NCBI GenBank assembly: GCA_036362985.1
Contig: JAYGXS010000003.1
Span: forward strand, 40,541,091 to 40,605,090
Direction: 5' to 3'
From: Ligula intestinalis
Lineage: Eukaryota; Platyhelminthes; Cestoda; Diphyllobothriidea; Diphyllobothriidae
DNA: 64,000 nt
Part shown: one piece after another, positions 1 to 10,239 of the stretch
Position numbering within the stretch: the first letter of the stretch is position 1
Layout of the letters: each line of letters opens with the position of its first letter
Position numbers and translations under genes: made by a program
Notes under the pieces: generated by a model
Told to the model about the DNA's origin: nothing
What the model saw: the letters and a program-made list of their open reading frames with translations, nothing else
Databases searched by the model: none

Positions 1-3000
1 AAACGGACTTTGCATCAAGTTGAGAACAATAATGTTCTTACTTCATTTATTTGGTGGTAATTTGGCAAGATTTTATGGAAAAATGCCTAATAATCCTAAA
101 CTCCCTGCAATCAGATGTAACTTAAATCTTTTTTCATCTGTTGACTTTACTTTGCTTTCAAAAGTTGTCGATTTTAGTCCAGAAAACTTTGCTGACTTTT
201 AATTTTTGCGATATTGTGCACGCTGCGTTCCCCCAAAAAAATGTGCAAACAGATAACCAGAGGTCCTGCTGAGCATATTTTCCAAAAATAATCTTTAGGA
301 ATTTCTATTCAATCCTGTTGAGCTTGCAAACTTACCTTTATTACCTTTTAGTTACATCTATTTCCCATGGCGCAAGTTAATGCTATCCACAATTCCCGCA
401 ACCTCTGTGGCCTTTAAAGAGTTAGGCGCTATCTCCGGTGCAATGCTTACATTCATCTTTGTGCTGAGTTTTCACCAGTGGAGTTCCGGAAACCGTGAGA
501 TTTTTGATGCTGTATTTTGCCTCAATTTTTTATTTTATGAGATTCTGTCTTTTGATTGTATTCAACAGAAAATCGCTTGAGAGTGAGCACTTTAGGCTGG
601 GTTGACACTCAAAATGACCTTCCGTCTTAGAGCATTTCTGTAGGAATTCATTTTACATGGCGAAAAATATACTGGTTATTCCAGACTGGCTGACCAAATT
701 TAAACAAAACATTTAAGAACAGAATACATCGAACGAATCATGTGCAGTGTTAGACATTTTCAGAAAATAAGTGAATTTGTGGTGTCGTGTTACTTATCAG
801 GAAACATATCAGAATGTAGAATTGGGCATACAAAAACAGTTTGGCAAGTGCACCCACATATGCAGAGCATATGGAAACGAATGTCCGTGAGACTCCCTAA
901 AGAACACCAAGTATATGTTGATACGGAAAAGGGGAACGGTGGCAATAGGAAGATGATACTTTGAAGGAGGGAAAAGCGTGGTGCCGCTTATATAATGGAA
1001 GAAACTTCATGTACCCATTGCCATTGTACAAGTGAGGGGGTTTGTTTTCAATTGAATCGGACCTTATTGCAGGGCTGCCTAACCCTTACTCTATCCAGTG
1101 TGCTCTTTAGGATTGGCATTCGTTGTCACGTTAGAAGAATCGCACAAGCATTTGTTGCCAAAAAGTTTGCTTAGGCCTTCTGTATGCATACTTTGAATAT
1201 GCAAATTGTGAAGGCGACTCTAGCGGAAGGAAATCGAAATTGAGCCGTCCTTTTCAGTTGTCGTTCCCTGCTAGGAAGCCCTTCGGTTTCTGCTTTTTGA
1301 AATTTCATAGCTTATTGGTAGAACCAAATTCTTAAGCTTTCGTCCAGCGAGACGGGTGTACAGCATTATGTCCTGATGGTAGATCAAGCGGTAAATCCTC
1401 GTCATGTTTCATGATCAGGGTGGAACAGTAAATCAGAGGAACTGTCATTAACCTGTCAGGTTTTCGAAACTGTATTTTTGTATGCCTTAAATGGCACAAT
1501 TTTTTTCATGTACATTACCTTTTACATCATTAAAACATAGATAACAAAGTCTTTTTTAGTAACGCCTATGTTTTTCGGTAGCAGACAAAGCCAATTCAGT
1601 AGTTATCTTATCCAAAACGATGAGACTTTATTGACAAAGATCAATATTTCAATCACGTGAGAATGCAGTTTTTTAAACGAGTTGTTTGAACCATCTATCA
1701 ATAGTGTACTCCATATACAGTTGATACTTTTTCAGATGCATTTTTCGCATCGATAGTTTCTTATCTGTCCTTATAAATTTGAATTGATTCTTTAGGAAAC
1801 GTGCAGGAAAATATTATTTTTTACTGAGTTTGTAGCCTTCTTAGAAAATGCATGCTTGGGGAAAGGGGATATTCTGTTCTTAATTTTTTTTAAACTGCCG
1901 AATGATTTTGAACCTAGTTGGCCGTTACACTTGAATACATTATTACCAGCCTCCATACTGTATGCATTATGTCTAAAGAAAAGTACATACTTTTGTTTGA
2001 TAGGAGGAAGACGTCGCGCAGTTCTTATAAAATGTTCGAATGGATTTGGATCGTATTGTATTAATTATAGGCAACAGTAATACATTATTGGATAAAATTT
2101 ATTACGAATAAACGTTTCACTGTGTTAAAATTCTCATGATAAGGACTTATTCAGAAGCTAAAATACCCTTTCTTTGAACATAATGTTAAAAGAAGATGTA
2201 ATTTTCTACCAAACTAGTGGACAGAAAAATATGTTGGTACACTTTTTATAAAAAATATATTTGAATCTATAAGAGCAGATAAATACTACTCAAGATGCCA
2301 TTTTTAGTGAGTATGCCTTTAGCCGGTAGTCAATATGCTATTTTGAAAGACTGAAATATTGAAATTTTATGAAATGAGGGTTATTATTATCAGTATTACA
2401 ACGCTACTTATGTACTTTGTTAGAATCTAGAAAACACTGTAGAACTTTTTTTGAGAATTCATGAGAAAGGGCATATACTGTTAGTTAATTTCGGCACAAT
2501 GGCCGAGGCGATTTGGTCATTGGGAGCTAAATGGGCATGGTAGACAACTAAACATAAATCCAAGTTAGCATTCTATAAACGGATGCAACTTTGCATACAT
2601 CCCCGCTTCCTATCGCATTCTACTTACTGCCACGTGTCGTGGTAGCTATTGCAACAACAGCGATAACTTGGGCTTACCAAAGAATAGAAATATCCTTTGA
2701 CGTTCAAGTGGACGTTGATTATACCTTGTAGTAAACTGCATCCAGCTCATGTGCTAAGTTTGACACGGCAAGGTTGAATCTTGAAGTATCTTCATTTCCT
2801 AATTTAATCAACAAGCATTTATCTGATATTCCATACATTGTATTCCATATATTTTAACATAGGCGTTTGGGTCTGTTCATCATTATTGCTATGGTGTCTT
2901 GAACATTTCGGTGTCCAGTACTACAAGTCAATGAGGGCTCAGGAAAGACTAGTAAGTTCTATCCACTTGCAGAAATAAAATGCTGATCTCGGCATTCTAA

Positions 3001-5090
3001 CTCCACAGGTAAACAAATGTCAAACCTGTTATTCACCATCCGCGTTTTATAAACTTTTGTAGGGTTTGGCACCTCAATTAATATTCCCATCTCCAAAAGC
3101 AGATAATATTGCGTTCAATTCCCGGGATGAACTATTCTATGTTCTAGTCACGCATATAGACATTTGATATTTTATGAAGTTTCCCAAATAGTTGCTTACT
3201 TTTCGCTATTCTAATGTAGGAAGCTGGCAGAATATCTCTCATCACAATTGGTCATATCGAAAATATCAGCTATGTAATATTCCGATAGATATAAGTTCCG
3301 TTTTTCTAAACGTGCTCGCCAGATAAGCAGCATGCATTAGTTGTTTTGCGGCTCAGCTGTAGTTCTCGCGCTCAAATCAGACCACCCAAATGATTGACGA
3401 TTTTATGACGCCTAATCAGTTTCTGGTCACGATCAACTAAGAACGCATCGATATTTTCCAGACACGTCGCGTTACTTTAAACCATCGATCTCTAAGGTGG
3501 AAAGTTTTGAGGCTTCTGTTTTGATGACATAAGTGAAAAATAAGTCCAAGATTGTTGTCCCTTATCTTGGCGCTAACGCCCCCAATAACTACATTATCGT
3601 TGTGTCCCTTTATCATTGTTTTTGATATTCCTTTATTTAGACTTCGCTACTGTCGACCAAGTGGGAACTAAGGATTCGGTGTTTTGGTTATGCAACTCTA
3701 CAAACACTCAACATCCTTGGTTTTATGTTTTTCCTTGCAAATTATAAGGCGGGCTACTGGCTTGCGAAGGCCGTGCTCACCAACTGGCGTAAGTGCAAAA
3801 TAGTGCACTCTCAATCAATTTTCCTCTTGTCATGTATGAATATATTTACGCGAAATAATCAAAATAATAATCATCGCCGGTTTATCATAATAATTCGTTT
3901 CTAAGTAAAACGTCACTGGAGGACTCCGGGACATCCAATACATTTTCAATCAGTTCGAATTTATTTATGGTGTAATGCCACGATATACGTTTCTCTGAAA
4001 ACCAACTTGCTTAATAAGTTTTTAGCAACGTATTAAAGACTTATGAAGTGGAGCCATAAAACCCAGAGTGGATAGAACACTGGTAACCTCGAAAACCTTA
4101 ACAAACTCTCTAGGTCACCTAAAGCATCATTCAATTAAAGGACTCGTCCAGCATTTTCTGAATATTGATTGTGCACTGTTTCACATGTATTGAAGGCTAC
4201 TCTATAAGCAAAGCTCCAAAATTCAAGTTCGCGACATTCAACACCTATAAGCCACCCTTGAAGGTGGAAATCATCAAGTTTATCGCATAATCTTTCAAGG
4301 AAAGTTTACTTATTAACTACCCATTGGAGGTTAGAAAAATGTTGACCTTAGGTCCTGGAAAATCGTTAAGCAGCACTTACTGATCAACGTCTGGCCCCCC
4401 ATATTTTTGAAAACACCGCCGCATTAAAGAAAGATCGAATTTTCGCTAGAAAACTGAAGTGAGCAGGTATGTTTCGACTGCCTTAAACGGACACATACAT
4501 TTTGTGAAATCTTAATTTGTGATGCTGTTTACATGACTGAGCAAAAAAACAATCTGTTTTTCTTTCCTCTGACAGTTGTCCTACTTGAGTGCTGGGTCTT
4601 CATCTACATCAATATACGGCTTTCTGTACAAATACGCACTTGGACTTCTCAATCGGTGGAGGAAGACCATAAAGTCAAATGATGAATTCGTGCATACACA
4701 CATCATCATCACTGGGCTCAGGAATCATACACACAAGGACTCTCGCCCATTTTTTAATTCCGCTTTATTTGTGTTAACGTTTTTGAAGTAAAAACATTCA
4801 TGCACGTAAGCATTTCCTCTGAAAAGGTGAACAGAGAACAGGTTCTTGTTTCTATTGTAGTCTCACAGAGTCTCTGGGTACGAAAGGCTTATAGGCTGCG
4901 TGCAGACCTTATCATGACCCGTTTGGTGTCCACAAACAACAGGAAGATATGTTGCCACGACAGCAGCATTTGCGGGGGTCACTAAGGTCATAGAAAACGT
5001 GTGGATCTCGGCTGTCTTGTCATTGTGGTCGAGTCAATAACATGAGGATTTGCCAATACAAGCGAATATCCATGTCCCAGGAAGCAATTG
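1..5090. other. Anonymous AT-rich DNA, no gene seen
   Basis: Stop codons are frequent in all frames and the longest open frames are under 85 codons with no recognisable motif. I see no tRNA, array or transposon protein remnant. A few A/T-rich homopolymer tracts are the only structure noted. Confidence 0.6.
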
Positions 5091-5093
5091 GAA

Positions 5094-5117
5094 AGAAGAA
5101 GAAGAAGAAGAAGAAGA
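5094..5117 (+). repeat. (AAG)n microsatellite
   Basis: An uninterrupted GAA/AAG run directly abuts the left arm of the fold-back element. The arm itself ends in GAAGAAGACTC, so the microsatellite probably expanded from the terminal sequence of the element. Confidence 0.85.
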
Positions 5118-5148
5118 CTCGATCGCTGGGACAATGTGTTTATTTGCC

Positions 5149-5187
5149 TGATGTTTCGATATCCGTCGCGGATTCGTCATCAGAGAC
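5149..5187 (-). ncRNA. Hammerhead-ribozyme-like motif, left arm
   Basis: This is the minus-strand copy of the same fold: core CTGATGA (plus 5083+94 to 5183, i.e. 5177-5183), a hairpin of about 7 pairs with loop CGA and one bulged A, and GAAAC (5153-5157). Stem I is TGTCT with AGGCA. The stem III partner is AT instead of GT, which breaks one of its two pairs, so this arm is probably weaker than the right one. Confidence 0.5.
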
Positions 5188-5366
5188 ATGAGTAGCAGAA
5201 ACAGGTTAAGCATGCATTTAACAGGTCAGAGCCCGCGTGCCGTCCTACAAACAATCCACGCACAAGAAGGCAATTAAGGTTAATTGTCGCTGTATGCTTG
5301 CAGTAATGACTGTGTCCTATAACTACCGCAAACTTCTGTGCATGCTTAACCTGTTTCTGCTACTCA

Positions 5367-5409
5367 TGTCTCTGATGACTAATCCGCGACGGTGTCGAAA
5401 CGTCAGGCG
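5367..5409 (+). ncRNA. Hammerhead-ribozyme-like motif, right arm
   Basis: In order: stem I strand TGTCT (5367-5371), core CTGATGA (5372-5378), imperfect hairpin with CGA loop (5379-5396), GAAA (5397-5400), a two-pair stem III without loop (AC/GT, 5400-5403), the C at the expected cleavage position (5404), and the second stem I strand AGGCG (5405-5409), which pairs with TGTCT including two G-U pairs. This matches the hammerhead core. Loop-less stem III hammerheads are known to act as dimers, and hammerheads are known in Penelope-like elements. Activity is an inference. Confidence 0.6.
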
Positions 5410-5442
5410 AATAAACATTGTCCTAGCGATCGAGTCTTCTTC

Positions 5443-6735
5443 TCAACATGAGGAGTTCCCAAATCAGAAGTCAGTGAAAACAGGGTAGTTTGGATATGCT
5501 TTTTACTGTGAGAAAGGAGCCCACATGGCACTAACTGTTTGTACAGGTAAGTTCTATTCATGAGTATCCATCTCTGTGCATCTTCGCACTGTATGTTCCT
5601 AGGTGCCTATGTCACCTGCAGCCAATCAATGAACGAAGAACCTTGATTGACCAATACTAAGACTCGGGTGGCTCCGGCAAATAATCGGCTAGCTGCGTCA
5701 AGTCGACGGAAAGGCATAAGTTATAGTTTGCGCTGATGGCCCCGCGAGCGCACTGTGCAAAGCAGAAAAGAAGATGTTACAACAGCAAGTGTGAGAAAGG
5801 GACTGTCACTGTAATCTCTCCAAGACCGGAGGGCGAAGTTAAACGACTCCGGAAGATGTGCATCAATTTAGAAGAAATGCGTAATTATTAGAAAAATGAA
5901 CATGATATTACCACCAGCTACCTGTTGACGCAAGTTGTGTTCATCGGTGTTTATTCAGCAGTGAGGATAAGACGAGTTTGCGGCTATAGAAGCACACGGA
6001 TTAGACAGGTGCGTGAAGAGAATTCACAAGTTGCCTAAGAATTTGTTAACTGTAGGGAATCTGAAAATTCTTCTGTTATGTGAGCATTCAGCAGGTACGG
6101 CCATACTCGTGGATGGAGAAACTGAAAAATATTAGACTCCAACTACTATGCACTAATTTTAGAGCTGATACCCAAAAGACAGCGCACAGGAAGCCTGACC
6201 ACTTGACATAGGTTTTTGGAGGCCTGAAAATAAACGCCATCCTGCATATCGCCTTTCGCTTCACTCTTGTCTTGTGTGTGAAATGCTATTCGTTACTCTA
6301 AACATCAATTTACCTCCTGGCTTTTATATCTGCTCATGAAAGTTATAAAGATTTGAAGGATACTTGACAAAGATAAAATATAATATTGATCCGGACGTCA
6401 GAGTTTCTTTTCAGGGTCTGTCGAAGACCAATAAGCTGTATAACTCTCAAAATACCTCCATCAACCTACACATTTTTGCTACTCTTCCCGTCGGGATTCA
6501 TCCAGCAGCTGTTATGTTAACTGGATTTAAACAGAAAGACTTGTATTATGTACGTTATAAGAAAGGTATAATATTTCTTTCATACTTCCCTTGTATATAG
6601 TGTGCAGCAAAATTTCAATCTGAACACACTTCTGCGTAGCTTCATTGAGTTTCCACAAAGACGACACGAGACGCGCAAGTGAAACATGTCATCATTTCTT
6701 TGTAAATCAAGACATGACCACCTCTTTGTTACCTT
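5443..6735. other. No gene recognised
   Basis: Anonymous sequence with short unconvincing frames only. I see no transposon protein remnant or structured repeat. Confidence 0.55.
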
Positions 6736-7013
6736 AAACTCAGACAGAGTGGCTCCATTCTTTCTAAATAAGCACGGCATACTAGATTTTTACTGGCGTT
6801 CTTAAACGAAGTTGTACTTTCTCGAAAAGACTGTGCCCTCTTTGAACCGGGGCCCTGCGCGCGCGTCTCTCTGTCTGCTAGCGTGGTGTGGGTGTGAACT
6901 CAGACAGATTGGCTCCGATCTGTCTACATAAGCATTACATTTTAGCTCTTTTACTAGCGGTGTTACACGAAGTTTTACATTCTCGGGAAGGTTGTGTCCT
7001 CTTTAAACCATGG
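6736..7013 (+). repeat. Local direct duplication, two units
   Basis: A unit of about 118 bp occurs at 6736-6857 and again at 6896-7013. Both begin AACTCAGACAGA.TGGCTCC and share TAAGCA, ACGAAGTT.TAC, TTCTCG.. and TGTGCCCTCTTT-like blocks. Identity is roughly 75-80 percent by eye. A GC-rich spacer of about 40 bp separates them. Confidence 0.75.
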
Positions 7014-8092
7014 CTGCCATATTTTGGGCCAAATTGAACAGCATTGCTGTAGACTTTACTAGATGTCGAAGGGTAACAATGCTCTTTTTATAACGTACGG
7101 TACTCTCTTGGCCTTTTTCTAGTGTTGATGCATTTCAATGGCAGTTTGGATTACTTTGTATGCAAATGCTGAGATTCTTCTGTGAAGATTATACCATGTA
7201 TTAGCATTCTGCCAATTGGATGAAAGGTATTTGGACACAGGCGAAGAACGGCACATTTTTGCAAATTAAAATCCAGGAGCCACCTCTATGTCCACATTTT
7301 CAGTTTGCACAGGCTATTTTGGACTCAGTTCTGGTCAGTCAGGAATTCAACATCCTCGTCAAACTTTACCTTATCGAAGTCTAGTTACTAAAGGCTGTCA
7401 TCAACATAAAAACTGAAATGTAATCCGGGGCTCGAGACCTAGGGAAGACCACTAATCACGTTGACTCAGTCCGACTTATACTTTCCGCTTTAGATGCGTT
7501 GTTTTTCGACCAATCAAAACGTGAATCATCCAGTTCAGAAGCGCTTAATTTATGCATGTTCGATACGCACGACATCAAGTTGGACCAGTAATTTCCTTCC
7601 TGTGCTTCCTCCTACTGTGGGCTTGCTCCAAGACACTTATCGGGTTATATCCTGGTTTATGCTGTAAGTCAGCACACAAAGGCAGTTCAGTTAATTCGTA
7701 TTTGCTTACGACATACATTTTGTTGCTCCATTCTCTCCGCATGACATGGGAGCTTGCTACTGTACCTCGTTTTTCTAATGCCCGTGTTTCTTTTATGACC
7801 CTTTTATCGTTTAATTGATGACTAGAGGTCAAGCATGCGGTTGTTTTCCATAAGGTAGTTGGCTTTAACTAGAAGTTCTATAACTATGACTAGAATTCTT
7901 CGACAATATTGTGTCTGCTTACCAGGTCTCCTTAGAAATCCTACGTCGTATTGTGTTCAAATGACCTTTCCCTATATTTCCCCACTTTCTTGTTTACGGT
8001 TTTGAAAATAAGAGGCAACGCATACAATTGACGATAGTGAGTTTACTTTCTTGATGACGCCCTCTTGCTTACTGAAAACGACATCTAAACAG
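7014..8092. other. No gene recognised
   Basis: Overlapping plus and minus open frames of 85-88 codons at 7552-7832 are mirror images of the same stretch and have no known motif. No repeat identified. Confidence 0.5.
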
Positions 8093-9030
8093 AAGAAGGA
8101 GATGCGATCACTGAAACAAGATTTTTATTTGCCTGACGTTTCGGATTCTTTCAGGAATCCTTAATCATAGGTAATGATAACATAGCCATGGTCATGCGCA
8201 GATGGGGTGGAGAAATGCACGGGCTACACGGTATTCATAGTTCATAGTGGTCATCCGCGTGCGTGTGATAATTGTTCACTTCTGTTGCCACCGCTTGGGT
8301 CTTAATTGATGCCGTACTGGCTTGACACTTCGCGTTCGACTCACTAATTGCCACAATTGCCTTGTCAGCGTCGGATGCGGATCCAATAATTGTGTGACAA
8401 TTATACCCGCTGTCGTCAGAAGTGTTGCTGCGCCCGGCCACTCCCACGTGACTGATTCTCTTGCTCAGGAAATTTCTCATTACGCTGTATGAGAACGCTA
8501 AATCGGTGCGCTTGCTGATAGAAGGATGGCCTGAAAACCATGACTCGAGCAGCTCGCGGCTCACGCGGTTGTCACCTCTTGCGAGGTCGAGTGAGCTGCA
8601 TCCTGAGAGTCGGTGTCTTTCGTTCTCACCGCCGCTGTATGCTCGGCCATTCGCATCCCGAGTTATCTTCCCGTTTTTCCGACAGAGTTGCTTTGTCCAC
8701 AACTGCACCATATCTGGTAAATCACTCCAGCCGTTTCCTGCCGTGACAGTGGGTCTTTCGGTCTCAGGACCCGGCGCCTGATGGTTGCTTCTGGCCTGTG
8801 CGCAACTCCAACTCCAAGTGGCGTGAGTAGGCGGCTGACCGCTTCCGATAAATTCTTCACGTACGGAAGAGCTCGCCAAACTTTTGGGCCAGCTGGATGT
8901 GGCTTCTTCTCTCTTTTGCCTATGCATTGGTTGAAAAAATTGCGCGGGTAACCATTCGCTCTCAGTACTTGTGGAAGGTGTTGTTATTCAGAAACTTGGT
9001 CTTCCACTTCGCTGCAATGCGTCCCAATGC
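8093..9030 (-). pseudogene. Penelope-like element: GIY-YIG endonuclease end fragment
   Basis: Read on the minus strand with frameshifts, the translation includes WRALPYVKNLSEAVSRL, GVGVAHRPEATIR, LRPKDPLSR and GVIYQIWCSCGQSNSVGKTGR. The last is a GIY-YIG nuclease core (GVIY, then the GKTGR box). LARGDNRVSRELLESWFSG follows, typical of the Penelope-like C-terminus in flatworms. The reverse transcriptase part is absent, so the copy is truncated. Below the coding part, at 8165-8093, lies the element end with a hammerhead-like remnant. The long minus frame 8927-8235 (230 codons) is a frameshifted composite of this relic, not a gene. Confidence 0.8.
8130..8170 (-). ncRNA. Degenerate hammerhead-like motif at Penelope-like end
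   Basis: On the minus strand a perfect 6-bp hairpin, GGATTC/GAATCC with a CTGAAA loop (8160-8143), is followed by GAAACGTCAGGC, the same 3' half as in the fold-back arms. The 5' core reads ATGATTA instead of CTGATGA, so two essential core positions are changed and the copy is probably inactive. Confidence 0.45.
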
Positions 9031-10239
9031 GCCGATATAGCACTCTTATGCAGCTGCGTTTGTGACTGATCGGCTGGTTGTATGTGCATCTACTAAGTTA
9101 CTAGCCTTTTGGAGCAGGTTATATTGGTGGCAACAGCTGGCGCCTGTTCAAAAGAATAACGAATCATTGTTCATCATGGCTTAGAAAAAGTGAAATTTAA
9201 AGCATAAACCTCGCTTTTCTTGCGCAAATGAGACCACCGCAGGCCGGGTTCTGCCATCGGGAGGTCACGCTGAGGACATCGCCGATGGCTGCCTCGATCG
9301 GCCACTCGTGGAGAGCCCATAGGGAACAATAAATACTGGCCCTTAAATACGCCATTGTGAACAGAAGGCGCACTCTGTTGCCGAGACGTTCTACCGACGA
9401 CCCGAGGTTCTGCTGTTGGGACAAGAGACCTGTTGGCCTACACGCGAGCGCCCTACCGACGACAGAAGACATGTTGCTAACTACAGAGAACACGCTGCTG
9501 ACGGATACACAGAAGAGAGAACTGACAGTAAAGTATTGTCTACTATCCTGATTTACCTTCTCCTCTTAAGACGTAACTGGGGGATATAAAAAACTTGCAT
9601 GAAAAAAAGGAAAATCATTGACTACATGTTTTAACGTGTACCTTGATCGCACTTGAATTTACTGGACTGAAGTGAATTTATCATAAGTACGCGTATGCAC
9701 GCTTACTGGTTTTCTGGACCAAATTATTTGCAAGCCTTCCTGGTGCTCGGAGGTCGGAATACTGCTAGTGTCTGGATAAGTGCGGAATATTTGGCAAACG
9801 ACGATCAATCTACTAACCTCTGTATGTTATCCTGGCATTCAATCGAGTGCAGTAACAGTAATGAAGACATGAACAGCTGTCTTTTTCTCGTAGTTGGCCA
9901 TTTAAAATGTATGCGCTCACTCTCAACACCAGATGGCTGGAATCTTGGACAGCGAACTGGTGTGCGTGGGAGAAAAGGGATCATATTCCTCCCTGAGGGT
10001 CGTCTTCCAACGACGCTAACTGCATATTCCCCACTTCATGTAAACAAGCGGGCGTGCACTTAAGCTATCACGTAGCGCTAAAAGCGGTGGCTTTGAAAAG
10101 CGCCAGCTAACAGGATAACTCAGTCATTCTTTCAGAGGAGAGAGTCAAGTTGTACTGATTCCTTCTTAGTGCGGCCTCTACGGCATTCCCCCCAAAAAAG
10201 ATCGGAGACGTCCGTGTGTTGATGAGAAACCTTTGCCAA
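9031..10239. other. No gene; possible solo LTR near 9300-9575
   Basis: No protein is recognisable. The stretch 9300-9575 has AATAAATACTGG and TTAAATACGCC, GC-rich blocks, and ends CTTAAGACGTAACTGGGGG, which resembles the 3' edge of an LTR followed by a primer-binding-like TGGGGG. No second copy was found in the window, so the LTR idea is weak. The 122-codon frame at 9695-10063 matches nothing I know. Confidence 0.3.

Larger units (their letters stand above)
5109..5442. mobile_element. Fold-back (inverted repeat) element with Penelope-type ends
   Basis: Two arms of about 105 bp (5109-5215 and 5339-5442) are reverse complements with scattered mismatches. They flank a 123-bp spacer. Each arm, read outward, contains CTGATGA, a short hairpin, GAAAC, then AGGCRAATAAA and ends in GATCGAGTCTTCTTC. 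The same outward motif occurs on the minus strand at 8165-8093, next to a Penelope-like endonuclease fragment, and in part at 29185-29111. This suggests the arms derive from Penelope-like element termini. No coding capacity is present. Formation by head-to-head insertion or template switching is possible. Confidence 0.75.

Noticed and set aside
8235..8927. 230-codon minus-strand open frame as a single gene
   Set aside because: Known Penelope-like motifs fall in two different frames across this stretch; the long frame is a frameshifted composite of a relic.
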